In this document: positions 36,698-45,780 of the stretch, in pieces
Layout of the letters: each line of letters begins with the position of its first letter
Numbering within the stretch: the first letter of the stretch is position 1
NCBI RefSeq assembly: GCF_024347615.1
Contig: NZ_AP025508.1
Span: 1,364,001-1,428,000, forward strand
From: Vibrio splendidus
Lineage (GTDB): Bacteria; Pseudomonadota; Gammaproteobacteria; Enterobacterales; Vibrionaceae
Direction of reading: 5' to 3'
DNA length: 64,000 nt
Made by a program: the position numbers and the translations under genes
Notes under the pieces: model-generated
The model's database searches: none
What the model saw: the letters and a program-made list of their open reading frames with translations, nothing else
What the model was told of the DNA's origin: nothing

Positions 36698-37510
36698 CTA
36701 CTCAACACCAAAGTCCTTATTTTTAGTTTCAAGACCAATTTGCACAAGTGTTTCCATCTGAATAGTAGTTTGTATCATGTAGTCGTTGCGTGACACTCTC
36801 AAATCTTTGGTGATTGAAGCCAAACTTAGCTTAGGGTGTTTACGCATTGCCATTGCAGCAATTGTTTGCCCAGTTCTTCCAACACCAGCTCGACAGTGTA
36901 CTATCGGTAGTAGTTTATCTGGGTCATCGACCGCACGACTCTTGCGCTTAGTATAAAAACTTCTCCTTTCCAGCAATACCGACTCAATCATGATAATCAG
37001 CTTTTCTGTATTCGCTGGGGTGATTGTGTGGTGATCTGGCCAATTATGAACGTGTATCACTGGTACTGTTAAGTTTGTTTGATAACCATCTATATCGAGG
37101 TTGTAAGTTTTAGCTTCAATCGAATCGGTAAGATCCACTTTACCAGTTAAAGTTGAAGTCACCGTTATAGCCCCATAGATACCCGAAACAGAAAAGTAGT
37201 CAGGCATTTGATCCTCTACAATATCTTTATTACTTGCTAGCACCACTAATACTGGGGTTCTATTATCTACCAATAACTGTAAATGTGCTTCCAGCTGGTG
37301 ATGGTAAGGGTACTGCGTTGCAATAGCGATATTCTCACCATTGACCTTAATATAGTTGGCATTTAAGTCTCTACGAATACTAGTTTTTAGACTGTGGGGG
37401 ATATTAAATCGGTCTCTCCTTGAGTCAAACCGAATGCGTCTAGCAGCCCCTTTGATCCCCATCAGTAGCTCGGCGGTATCAGAACTACTTCCAGAAATAC
37501 GAACTCTCAT
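36698..37510 (-). CDS. YopH/SptP-like protein tyrosine phosphatase, stand-alone
   Basis: The 270-residue protein is essentially one tyrosine-phosphatase domain of the type III effector class. It has the P-loop HCRAGVGRTG (Cys206 nucleophile, Arg212), the WPD loop in HNWPDHHTI (Asp159 as general acid), and the Q-loop region MIQTTIQMETL. The stretch DLNANYIKVNGENIAIATQYP and then NRTPVLVVLASNKDI and MPDYFSVSGIYGAITV follow the YopH catalytic domain closely, as I recall it. The large N-terminal secretion and chaperone or adhesion-targeting domain of YopH is missing, leaving only ~45 residues before the core. The ribosome-binding site GGGAGAAGAAG is strong. No secretion genes are nearby. It could act on bacterial tyrosine kinases or be delivered to a host; neither is shown. 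Confidence 0.88.
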   Translation of the reverse strand: MRVRISGSSSDTAELLMGIKGAARRIRFDSRRDRFNIPHSLKTSIRRDLNANYIKVNGENIAIATQYPYHHQLEAHLQLLVDNRTPVLVVLASNKDIVEDQMPDYFSVSGIYGAITVTSTLTGKVDLTDSIEAKTYNLDIDGYQTNLTVPVIHVHNWPDHHTITPANTEKLIIMIESVLLERRSFYTKRKSRAVDDPDKLLPIVHCRAGVGRTGQTIAAMAMRKHPKLSLASITKDLRVSRNDYMIQTTIQMETLVQIGLETKNKDFGVE

Positions 37511-37714
37511 ACTCTTCTTCTCCCTGTAGTTAAATCTTTTTTGTGTACGGATACATAGTACTTGTTAGGCGCTAAATTGTCGTATTTCAAATTTTAATAA
37601 CTAAGGGATTTTATGGTTGACCAATTAAAAATCAATTATTTCGGATAAAATTGAGTATGGCAAACGCCCATGAACAGGATGTGAATGAGTAAAAGGTCTA
37701 GCCAACAATGGGGC

Positions 37715-39871
37715 GTGCGACGTGAAGTCGTATGAAGCGCTGTTCACCGCTAAACGAGTGAACCATCTGTATCACCAGATGAACCTAGGAGCCTGAATAA
37801 AGTAGCGGCTTTGACAATGTAACGAAGGTTGGTATTTTCCAATCGGGATTGAAATCGTGAGAGAACGATCCTCCTGATAACCACAACATCGGGTGAGTGC
37901 TAGGTAGTCAGCATGATGAACAGAAGTGAATCCGCGTAAGGTGCGTTATGTTGTGAAACAGCGGAAGTGGTTAATACGCTGTAGCCAAAAGGCACGAGAG
38001 TCGGAAAGAGATTGCCCCATGCTCTTTCGTGATCATTGAACTCTCCGCACCATAGCGGGCATCTAAACTGACATTGCGTGACATACGGAACACGGTAAGC
38101 CTGTATCTCTCCCTACGGGAAAGCCCCTGTGGCCGATAGTGATGCGGGTAGAGGAGGTTGGAAAAAGCAAAGGCTGCATTGTAATGACGCAGATACAGGT
38201 TTGTGCCTGATCACGAAAGTGAGCCCACTTCCAACTGGTCTCTCGTTGCGAGAGAGTTTGAAGAACTTTATTAAGGAAGAAAAGCAAATGACGATTTCGA
38301 ATGAGATTAGTGCATCTTCTGACAGTGCACTGTGGCAATCCATTAACTGGAAGGCCGCAGAGGCGAACGTCTTAAAGCTTCAAATGCGTATCGCAAAGGC
38401 AACTAGAGACGGTAAACACGGCAAAGCAAAAGCATTGCAGTGGATACTGACTCACTCTCGCTCAGCAAAACTTCTTGCTGTTAAGCGAGTTTCTCAAAAT
38501 AAAGGCAGTAAAACGCCTGGAATAGACGGCGTTGTCTGGAATACAGACACGCGTCGTATGAAAGCAGTAAATCAACTGAGTCGGAAAGCTTACCAAGCGA
38601 AACCACTCAGGCGTATCTATATCCCCAAAAAGAATGGCAAGCTTCGACCTCTGGGCATACCATGCATGATAGACAGAGCACAACAAGCGCTACACCTATT
38701 ATCGCTAGAGCCTATATCAGAAACAACTGCCGACCCGAATAGTTATGGCTTTAGAACAAATCGTAGCACGGCTGACGCTGTCGACCAGTGCTTCAAGTGT
38801 TTGGCTTTAAAGAAATCGGCTAAATGGGTTCTTGAAGGAGATATTAAAGCTTGCTTCGACAAAATAGGGCATCAATGGCTTATGGATAACATCGCCATCG
38901 ATAAACGGATGTTGGAGCAATGGCTAAAGTCAGGCTTTGTAGACAAAGGGCTGTTTTACGACACCGACGAAGGCACTCCTCAAGGCGGAATTATATCCCC
39001 CACCTTGATGTTGATGACGTTATCGGGTCTCGAACAGCGCATTAAGTCTACCGCGCTTAAGAAAGGAGCAAGAGCTAACTTTATTGGATATGCCGACGAT
39101 TTCGTCGTCACTTGCGCTTCAAAGGAAGTACTCGAGAACGATATCAAACCGTTGATTGCTGATTTCTTAGCGGAAAGAGGCTTAACATTATCCGAAGAGA
39201 AAACGCACATTACTCATATCAACGATGGCTTTGACTTTCTTGGGTTCAACCATAGGAAGTACAAAGGGAAACTGCTCATCAAGCCGAGTAAATCCAATAC
39301 GTTGATGTTCTTAAGCAATCTGCGTGAACTCATCAAAAAGCACGTAACCCTTCCAGTGAATGATCTTATCAAACTGATAAATCCTAAACTCAGGGGATGG
39401 TCGAACTATTATCGGCACTGCGTAGCTAAACAGGTATTCGGATATGTCGGTCACAAACTATTCCATACGTTATGGCACTGGGCTAAAAGGCGTCATCCAA
39501 CAAAGTCTAAAACTTGGATTGCCCTAAAATACTTCATCAACCGAAAAGGCCAATGGCAGTTTCACGGTTGGCAGAAGATCATGGATATGGATTGCCAGTT
39601 CAATCTCTTCCAAATAGCCAAAGTGCCAATAGAAAGGCATGTGAAAATCCGAAGTGCAGCGACACCCTTTGACCCTCTTTACCAAGAATACTTGGTAAAG
39701 AGAAAATCTAAAAGGCTAGCTCGTAACTCTTGGAACGAACCTGCTTCGACTGCTTTATAAGTTGCTGGGTATCAAACGATGCCTTCGTGGAGGCTTGAGC
39801 CTAGTGCAGTGAAAGTTGCACGCTGGGTTCTTAGGGAGACGGCACTTGGTAACAAGTGTCGTCCACCCGAC
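37715..39871 (+). mobile_element. Group II intron, complete copy 1 (2,157 bp)
   Basis: The 5' end GTGCGAC fits the GUGYG consensus. Domain V (39797-39830, starting GAGCC and ending GGTTC, with the GAAA tetraloop) and domain VI precede a 3' end ...CCACCCGAC. The 3' boundary is set by comparison with copy 2, which diverges right after this point. The maturase gene lies inside, in domain IV. It is inserted in a 19-bp sequence that recurs uninterrupted at 51765-51783. Confidence 0.93.
38288..39760 (+). CDS. ltrA: Group II intron reverse transcriptase/maturase, copy 1
   Basis: The ATG at 38288 follows AAGGAAG; the frame is open upstream but without a better start. The 490-residue product has the N-terminal RT0-like helices, fingers (PLRRIYIPKKNGKLRPLGIP), YGFRTNRSTADAV, the palm GDIKACFDKI, GTPQGGIISP and the catalytic FIGYADDFVV. 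The maturase X domain follows (LRGWSNYYRHC and HTLWHWAKRRHP). It ends soon after RHVKIRSAATPFDPLYQEYL, so the HNH endonuclease domain seen in longer relatives is absent. Splicing and reverse transcription should be intact. Without endonuclease, insertion probably uses single-stranded or replication-fork DNA. Confidence 0.95.
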   Translation: MTISNEISASSDSALWQSINWKAAEANVLKLQMRIAKATRDGKHGKAKALQWILTHSRSAKLLAVKRVSQNKGSKTPGIDGVVWNTDTRRMKAVNQLSRKAYQAKPLRRIYIPKKNGKLRPLGIPCMIDRAQQALHLLSLEPISETTADPNSYGFRTNRSTADAVDQCFKCLALKKSAKWVLEGDIKACFDKIGHQWLMDNIAIDKRMLEQWLKSGFVDKGLFYDTDEGTPQGGIISPTLMLMTLSGLEQRIKSTALKKGARANFIGYADDFVVTCASKEVLENDIKPLIADFLAERGLTLSEEKTHITHINDGFDFLGFNHRKYKGKLLIKPSKSNTLMFLSNLRELIKKHVTLPVNDLIKLINPKLRGWSNYYRHCVAKQVFGYVGHKLFHTLWHWAKRRHPTKSKTWIALKYFINRKGQWQFHGWQKIMDMDCQFNLFQIAKVPIERHVKIRSAATPFDPLYQEYLVKRKSKRLARNSWNEPASTAL

Positions 39872-39885
39872 AAAAATGTTTTAGT

Positions 39886-39902
39886 GAATCTGAAATAATC
39901 AA
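39886..39902. repeat. Left 17-bp target-site duplication of the IS
   Basis: GAATCTGAAATAATCAA here equals 41646-41662, bracketing the IS exactly. Confidence 0.85.
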
Positions 39903-41645
39903 TGTGATCACCAAGCGATTCTGTCGTATCGTAACTACCAAGCGACTTTGTCATTCGCTTAATTACCGAGGGAAATTGACGGTCTCTATTTTTACGTAAT
40001 CCTTTGACTAGTGCTACGAATTAGTCAGGGGTGTATAGGATGATCGTTATGGATACTCAATCTCAGCTTACCGTGGATATCATCGCAAAAGTTGCTCTCG
40101 GTAAAATCTCAATTACTAATGCCTCTAAGCTCCTCAAGAAGTCTCGCAGAACCATCGAACGTTATCTCAGGCGATATCGCTCTGATGGTATCCGATTTGT
40201 GGTTCATGGCAACACAGGAAGGGCACCCGCTAATAAAATCCCCATTACCTTAAAGCAACAAGTTCAAGCTCTTATAAAGACCAAGTATTACGACTTTAAC
40301 ATGCTTCATCTCGCCGATATGTTAGAGGTATTTGAAGGTATCAAAGTAAAACGGGAGACGCTTCGTACCTGGGCACATGAAATCCATCATGTAAAACGAG
40401 CCAAACATCGACGTTCTAAGGTAAGAAGACGACGTGAGCGTATGGAAGCCGAAGGCTTAATGCTGCAAATGGACGGCAGTCCGCACCTTTGGTTCGGTGA
40501 TAAAAAATCCTGTCTTATCGCCATGATTGATGATGCAACCAGTGAGGTTCATGCGGAGTTTTTTCCTTCAGAAACCACCGAAGGATGCCTCAAAGTAATG
40601 AAAACTTATATCAAGAAAAAAGGTCTTTTTAAGACTCTGTATGTCGATAGAGCTGGCATCTTCGGTGGACCAAAACGTTGCCACTTCTCCCAGATGCAAC
40701 GAGCCTGTGAAGAGCTGGGTATAGAAATTATTTTTGCCAATTCGCCTCAAGGCAAGGGTCGCATCGAACGTGCCTTTGATACGTTCCAAGATCGTCTAGT
40801 CCCTGAGTTAAGGCTGGCTGGGGTTACTGATATGATCAGTGCAAATAACTACCTACAAAATACCTTCATCCCTGAGTATTGGGCAACGACCCTCACAGTC
40901 AACGCCAAATTAATGCGCTCTGAGCATACACCCGTTCCGAAGTACCTCAACATTGACGCGATATGTATTCAAAAAGAATATCGAAAAATCCGTCGAGATC
41001 ATACCTTCAGTTACGCCAACGCAATGTATCAAATCACCTCCCCATTACGGCACTCTATCGTGAGTCAACAAGTCGAATTACGTAAGCAACTTGATGGTGG
41101 TTTTACGGCTTACTTTGCTGACCGAGAGTTATCGATTAAAGAGCTTACTGAGCCTAGCTCTAGGAAAGAATACGGAGAAGAGGTTCAGAAAAAGATCGAG
41201 GCTATAGAGCTTGCCAATGAGTTAGGGAATGTTAGAGAAGCGGCCCGACAAAGCGGTTGTTCTGTCAAAAGCATTCACAACAACCGTCAATTGCTTGAAG
41301 CCCATGGCCCACTTGCTTTGAAACGTCTGTATGGTCAATCACACAACAATAATCGCATCGATGAAAAGACTCGAAATATCGTCATCTCATTAACACTCAA
41401 ATCGCCTCACCTAACCTCTATTAGGATAAGTGGTGAGATGAGAAAGCGTTTTAACATCTCGATTAGTCACTCAACAGTAAGGAACATCTGGCTTGAAGAA
41501 AAGCTGAATACAAGAGAGTTACGGGAGGCACGTGCCGAGGAATCAATTATCGAATAGAAACTAATCTGCAATAGTGGACTACTATGAATAGAGCAGCGAC
41601 AGAATCCTTCGGTATTTAGACCGTCAACCTCCCTCGGTAATCACA
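39903..41645 (+). mobile_element. ISNCY-type insertion sequence with 17-bp target duplication
   Basis: The 1,743-bp element has terminal inverted repeats beginning TGTGAT(C/T)ACC at both ends. The left end carries further copies of the inner terminal motif (ACCAAGCGA... and ACCGAGGGAAATTGACGGTCT), and the right end one copy (ACCGAGGGAGGTTGACGGTCT on the minus strand). One long transposase gene fills it. The exact long target duplication implies a fairly recent insertion. Confidence 0.88.
40040..41557 (+). CDS. DDE transposase of ISNCY-like family
   Basis: About 505 residues from the ATG at 40040; 40049 is an equally plausible start. An N-terminal helix-turn-helix (ISITNASKLLKKSRRTIERY) precedes an rve-type DDE domain: Asp in MLQMDGSPHLWFG, Asp in LYVDRAGIFGG, Glu in GKGRIERAFDTFQ. 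The C-terminal part has an additional HTH-like piece (VREAARQSGCSVKSIHNN). The gene is intact, so the IS is probably active. Confidence 0.9.
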   Translation: MIVMDTQSQLTVDIIAKVALGKISITNASKLLKKSRRTIERYLRRYRSDGIRFVVHGNTGRAPANKIPITLKQQVQALIKTKYYDFNMLHLADMLEVFEGIKVKRETLRTWAHEIHHVKRAKHRRSKVRRRRERMEAEGLMLQMDGSPHLWFGDKKSCLIAMIDDATSEVHAEFFPSETTEGCLKVMKTYIKKKGLFKTLYVDRAGIFGGPKRCHFSQMQRACEELGIEIIFANSPQGKGRIERAFDTFQDRLVPELRLAGVTDMISANNYLQNTFIPEYWATTLTVNAKLMRSEHTPVPKYLNIDAICIQKEYRKIRRDHTFSYANAMYQITSPLRHSIVSQQVELRKQLDGGFTAYFADRELSIKELTEPSSRKEYGEEVQKKIEAIELANELGNVREAARQSGCSVKSIHNNRQLLEAHGPLALKRLYGQSHNNNRIDEKTRNIVISLTLKSPHLTSIRISGEMRKRFNISISHSTVRNIWLEEKLNTRELREARAEESIIE

Positions 41646-41662
41646 GAATCTGAAATAATCAA
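41646..41662. repeat. Right 17-bp target-site duplication of the IS
   Basis: This copy is identical to 39886-39902. Confidence 0.85.
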
Positions 41663-41744
41663 AATATTTAAGATGATGATTTCACACTATCGTTGAGTGA
41701 AAGAGGTAAGCACCTTTTTCACTCAGGTTCTCATCTATAGATGG

Positions 41745-43022
41745 TTAGCTGACTTGCTTGATGACTAAGATAGGGTTTCCTTGATACTCAATCACGCTAA
41801 GCTTGTAAAGTGAGCTCTTTAAATAATCTCTAATATTCTTATTTCCGATCCCAAGTTCTTTAAAAGTGAAGCTCGTAAAGAACCGACCAAAGAACGCATT
41901 GAGAGCTTCTTGATCGTTAAAAAAATTGGTTTCTAAGTTGGCTTTAAAGGAGTTTTTTGCATCATTACTATGTTCAGTGTAGTGTTTTGCTACGAGTTCA
42001 AAGGCATCCCCAGTGAAGAGAAAAAAGGCGTCACAGGAACCAAGATAACTGTGTTCCAGCTTGACTTTTACATTGTGATTCTGAGTGTTTTTTTGTGGAA
42101 AACTAATAGTAATTTCTAACCGTTGACCTTCTACGTCAAGCCAGTCATTAACCCACCTGACTGTCCTGCGAAAATACGTAATTCGGGTTTTGGCAATTCT
42201 GGCAAAGCCCATAGTACCGCTGTCAGCGACAATGAATGGATACATATGCAGTCGTTCAAAATTATACGGTTTTGTTCCACCTCCTAGCTTATTGACCTTC
42301 CAGTGCGTTAAATCGTAACCTGGTTTTGTGACGAGGCTGTAGTAGTAGCCAGAGTCGTTGAGCATGAAGTCAACTGATGCATACGCTTTACCTTGTGCTA
42401 GCTTAATACTCGACTGTTTCTCTATCTCTTCCAAGTGACGAGACAAGTTTCGTCGTTTTTGCTCTTCATGCTGAGAATGAAGGAGGGCAAATTGATCTTC
42501 AGTGTTTTTTAGTAGCTTTTTGAACTGTTTGAACTGGCTAGATAGCTCAGACAGAAGCAGGTCCACAAAGGCCTCGTCTATGGGTTCAGCATCCTCTCGC
42601 CACTCAAGCAGTGTATTGACGATCTTGGTGTCACCCAACGGTTTGGCAGGGATACCTGTACACTCTTTGCTTTTTCGTGCATATGACGTGAAGTTTTGTG
42701 AGCCGACGGTAATGTATGTATCATCGGTGAGCAGAACTTTTGCATGTAAACGCGGCGTATTTAAGACAGTGAAACCAACGGATAGTAAGTGTTTAAGGGT
42801 TTTGAGCTGCTTAGGTTGCTCGAGAATTGAACCAGGGTTTAAGTCAGTCACTATGGTGATAAACATTTTGTCTAGTTTAGTTTGCTTTAGAAGAGTGACC
42901 AGTAAGTTGTCAAAAAATGGGGTGAATATAGTAATAGATTGCTCTGCCTCAGCGACCTGCTTTTTCCATTTTAGGTAGACATCATTTGCATGATATGTGC
43001 GGTTTGCTTTTACCTTTTTCAT
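41745..43022 (-). CDS. PLD-like (HKD) nuclease-type protein
   Basis: The 425-residue protein has a phospholipase D-like N-terminal domain (about residues 1-165) with one HKD motif, RLHAKVLLTDD followed by GSQNFTSYARKSKE (H-x-K-x4-D...GSxN). Single-HKD proteins dimerise and many are nucleases. A coiled-coil-like helical stretch (about 165-215) and a C-terminal ~210-residue domain of unknown type follow. It is the downstream end of a minus-strand run of nuclease-like genes, separated by about 290 bp from the SEC-C gene. A defence role is plausible but inferred. Confidence 0.82.
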   Translation of the reverse strand: MKKVKANRTYHANDVYLKWKKQVAEAEQSITIFTPFFDNLLVTLLKQTKLDKMFITIVTDLNPGSILEQPKQLKTLKHLLSVGFTVLNTPRLHAKVLLTDDTYITVGSQNFTSYARKSKECTGIPAKPLGDTKIVNTLLEWREDAEPIDEAFVDLLLSELSSQFKQFKKLLKNTEDQFALLHSQHEEQKRRNLSRHLEEIEKQSSIKLAQGKAYASVDFMLNDSGYYYSLVTKPGYDLTHWKVNKLGGGTKPYNFERLHMYPFIVADSGTMGFARIAKTRITYFRRTVRWVNDWLDVEGQRLEITISFPQKNTQNHNVKVKLEHSYLGSCDAFFLFTGDAFELVAKHYTEHSNDAKNSFKANLETNFFNDQEALNAFFGRFFTSFTFKELGIGNKNIRDYLKSSLYKLSVIEYQGNPILVIKQVS

Positions 43023-43314
43023 GTAATCTTGTTCACCTCTTCCATCACTTGAACCGTGCTAATAGTATCAGACATCAAGTTAACTGAATGAAGTCACTAG
43101 CGAGGTAAATCAATGACCATAACGTGAGCGAAATCGGGTTTTTCTTTATGCCTTACATTATCAAATGTTATTGCGAAAATCGTTTCTCAAGATCTGATTT
43201 TTCTTTTGCTAAACTCTAATATAAATGAGCTGGCTTTATTGGAATTGACGAACCTTACCCCTCCCAAAAACCTAGTGTGAGAGTGGCTTAATGACGCGTA
43301 ATACCAAGTTCAAC

Positions 43315-44946
43315 TTACCTACAGCAGTTTTTGTACTTTAAACTAGATCCACAGGGGCAAGGTTCATTTCTACCTACCTTTGCTCCATGTACGTTAGACA
43401 AGAACTTCTTAACAGCAACTTGCTGTTGATCTAGCTTCTCATTTTTCTTGACTAAAAACGCCTGCTTTCTTTTATCATATTCAGCAAAATAAACATTGAG
43501 CATAGCTAAAACTACTACATGGTTTTCAAGTTCTTGGAATGTCGGCTTTGCATCGTTTAAGGCTTTTTTAAGCAATTGGAGGTAATGTACAAACTTGTCA
43601 TCAGACAAGCTCATCATATAGCTTTGTAGGAAGTTACTTATCAAGAGTGATGCATGAGCAAACTTGTCAGTGTCACCTTGCTCAATCACGAGTTCAGCAT
43701 ATGTAATTTCAATATCAGTATTGTGCTCCATCGTATCCCACTCACCATCCCGGTGGTCTATCATCAGAAAATGCTGGTAAGCGTCTACACGGTCTTCATA
43801 ACTGATATCATTGTTCTTCAATACCTTGGAGAGTGCAGGCTTATAACCACTTTGGCCACTAAGTAAAATTAGATCATTCGCTTTATCTATTTCTCCATTA
43901 TTGAAGCACACGTTCGCATACTGATATTGAGCTATACTTTCACCGTTCTCCGCGGCCAGTTTTAGATACCTGTCGGCCATCTCATGATCTTCTTCAATAA
44001 GATGTCCATCTCTGTATAAGCGGGATAACAACATTTGATATGTACGGTGTTCGGAGGCAGCTTCTAGGACATAAGACAGCGCTAGTTTTTGTTCATCGGA
44101 AGATGGTTCACTGTTGTAGTTACCATTACGGCAGACTAATGTTCGGTAACTCCAAAACCTTTTGGCTTTCTCATGCCCAAGCTTTGCTGCTTTGAGCATC
44201 ACTTCTGACCAATTTAGTGAATCTGTATTATGTATCCATTGATGTTCAATGAGGAAAGCCAAGTAGTACATACCTTCAAGATCATTGTCCTCAAAGGCGG
44301 CGCTATAGAATAACGTATAAGCCAACTCTCTCTGGTAGTTATCGAATTGGAACCCTTTGTTATTTATTAGCTTTTGCTTTTTCTGAGAGTTGTTTTCAAT
44401 TTCAAGGTACCAGCACTCAGAGAGTATTTTTCCCGCTTTAACCTTTGCTAGGGCGTCTTTTTCTACGATAGCAAGATAGAGTAAATCCTTTAACAGCGGT
44501 AAAGTGTTTTCGATGAAAGTATACTTAGTTGGTTCTGAATGGTTTAGTTTATTGTTTAGTAACGCTATTACATCACAAATCTGTTTTAGTGTGTCTCTCG
44601 CTAACTTAACGAATTCATCGTGTAAAAGCTCATTTTTCTCTAAATGCGCAGCACGATTAGAACTCTTACGAATTTGATGAAGTAACTCAATGATTAGATA
44701 CGGGTAGTTTTCAACACTTTTTAACGCATTGATCTTTTTATATGTATCAGAGGCTTTTCTGAGGGAAGGTTTAAGTGCTTCCGTTCGACATATTTCACGA
44801 TCGATCAACAACGTGTTGATGTGCCTGGCTTTCAACAAAGCAAATACAGGTACATCTAAATACAGCTCTTTTGCTTCTTCGTAGACACGGTATATGTCTT
44901 CGTCGAAAAATCGGACTAAGCTATCATCTGTCGGTTCTATGCTCAT
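43315..44946 (-). CDS. Sel1-like repeat protein with C-terminal SEC-C zinc motif
   Basis: The 543-residue protein has three parts. The N-terminal ~130 residues resemble a DUF4145-like helical region ending IRKSSNRAAH, which has a HEPN-like look. The middle has Sel1/TPR-type helical repeats (for example GEWDTMEHN and DRYLKLAAENGESIAQYQYANV). The terminal SEC-C motif is VGRNEPCPCGSSLKYKNCCR, with four zinc ligands. SEC-C ends occur on SecA and on many island-borne proteins, where they may mediate protein binding. No catalytic site is clear. It sits inside the nuclease-rich run. Confidence 0.8.
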   Translation of the reverse strand: MSIEPTDDSLVRFFDEDIYRVYEEAKELYLDVPVFALLKARHINTLLIDREICRTEALKPSLRKASDTYKKINALKSVENYPYLIIELLHQIRKSSNRAAHLEKNELLHDEFVKLARDTLKQICDVIALLNNKLNHSEPTKYTFIENTLPLLKDLLYLAIVEKDALAKVKAGKILSECWYLEIENNSQKKQKLINNKGFQFDNYQRELAYTLFYSAAFEDNDLEGMYYLAFLIEHQWIHNTDSLNWSEVMLKAAKLGHEKAKRFWSYRTLVCRNGNYNSEPSSDEQKLALSYVLEAASEHRTYQMLLSRLYRDGHLIEEDHEMADRYLKLAAENGESIAQYQYANVCFNNGEIDKANDLILLSGQSGYKPALSKVLKNNDISYEDRVDAYQHFLMIDHRDGEWDTMEHNTDIEITYAELVIEQGDTDKFAHASLLISNFLQSYMMSLSDDKFVHYLQLLKKALNDAKPTFQELENHVVVLAMLNVYFAEYDKRKQAFLVKKNEKLDQQQVAVKKFLSNVHGAKVGRNEPCPCGSSLKYKNCCR

Positions 44947-45053
44947 AGTTTACCATTACCACTTTCTTTTTAACGATTAAGACATCATAGGAGCTAGATG
45001 TATAAAGAATCATGGTTAACTCCTATATCGTTTACCTTAACGTTTGTATTGTT

Positions 45054-45758
45054 TCAGCCAAAATGAGCTTGTCTGTGGCAATTGGGGCACAGAGCAAGAA
45101 CATTATCAACAGTGTCAGGTCCACCTTGAGCCAAGGGTAATTTATGATGAACTTCTAAATATGGCGTGTTATCTGTTTTTCTAATGAATGGCGCAGGTTG
45201 ATAGCAGCTTTCACAGGTACCGTTTGCACGAACCAAAGCTTCAGCTACGACATCTGGATTTCGAACATAGACTGTTGTTTTAACCTCTTTTGTTTTTGGT
45301 AAAGTTTCGGCTTTTGATAAACGCTCCGCTCTCTGAGTTATCGTTAACGCTTTAGACCATGTAACTTGTTGATCAAACTCTAGGTGTTCACTTACTTCTT
45401 GAAGGTTAATTGCTCTACTGAGTTTATAGTCTCTACCGGCTTTACATCTTATCTCTTCAAGAGCAGATTCATCTTCAATCGATGACGATACTGAAAATAA
45501 TCCTTGATACTCCCACTCGTTAGTCTTTCTCTTTAAGAATATCGGTACTGGCTCATGCTGGAGGGATAACCAAAGTCCATGCTTAGCGATATCTTTGCCA
45601 TCACCACACAAAATTTCAGTTGGTGCATTTGGGTTAGAGCTTAACTCTAGGTAAACACCAATCACTTTCTTTTGGCGAGTCCCCATATAACCTTGTATTT
45701 GACCTCCAATTAAGGCGCTAATTTCTTTGCGGCTATACATTTGACCTTTTTTGAACAT
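45054..45758 (-). CDS. HNH endonuclease with N-terminal recognition-like domain
   Basis: The 234-residue protein ends in a clear HNH nuclease. A zinc pair CESC and a second pair CPNC flank LEVHHKLPLAQGG and TVDNVLALCPNCHRQAHF. The N-terminal ~100 residues (SRKEISALIGGQIQGYMGTR...) look like a small beta-rich module that often accompanies HNH in McrA-type enzymes and might read modified bases; this is a guess. The gene starts 22 bp after the NYN gene stop, so the two are an operon. Restriction of modified or foreign DNA is the likely role. Confidence 0.83.
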   Translation of the reverse strand: MFKKGQMYSRKEISALIGGQIQGYMGTRQKKVIGVYLELSSNPNAPTEILCGDGKDIAKHGLWLSLQHEPVPIFLKRKTNEWEYQGLFSVSSSIEDESALEEIRCKAGRDYKLSRAINLQEVSEHLEFDQQVTWSKALTITQRAERLSKAETLPKTKEVKTTVYVRNPDVVAEALVRANGTCESCYQPAPFIRKTDNTPYLEVHHKLPLAQGGPDTVDNVLALCPNCHRQAHFG

Positions 45759-45780
45759 ACTTAAACCTACCTAAATCCTG

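Noticed and set aside
38288..39760. Defence-associated or retron reverse transcriptase
   Set aside because: The maturase X domain, intron 5' end GTGCGAC, domain V and a second identical copy show that it is a group II intron protein.
43315..44946. SecA-related function from the SEC-C motif
   Set aside because: No DEAD-motor domain is present; the motif is a common C-terminal zinc module on unrelated proteins.
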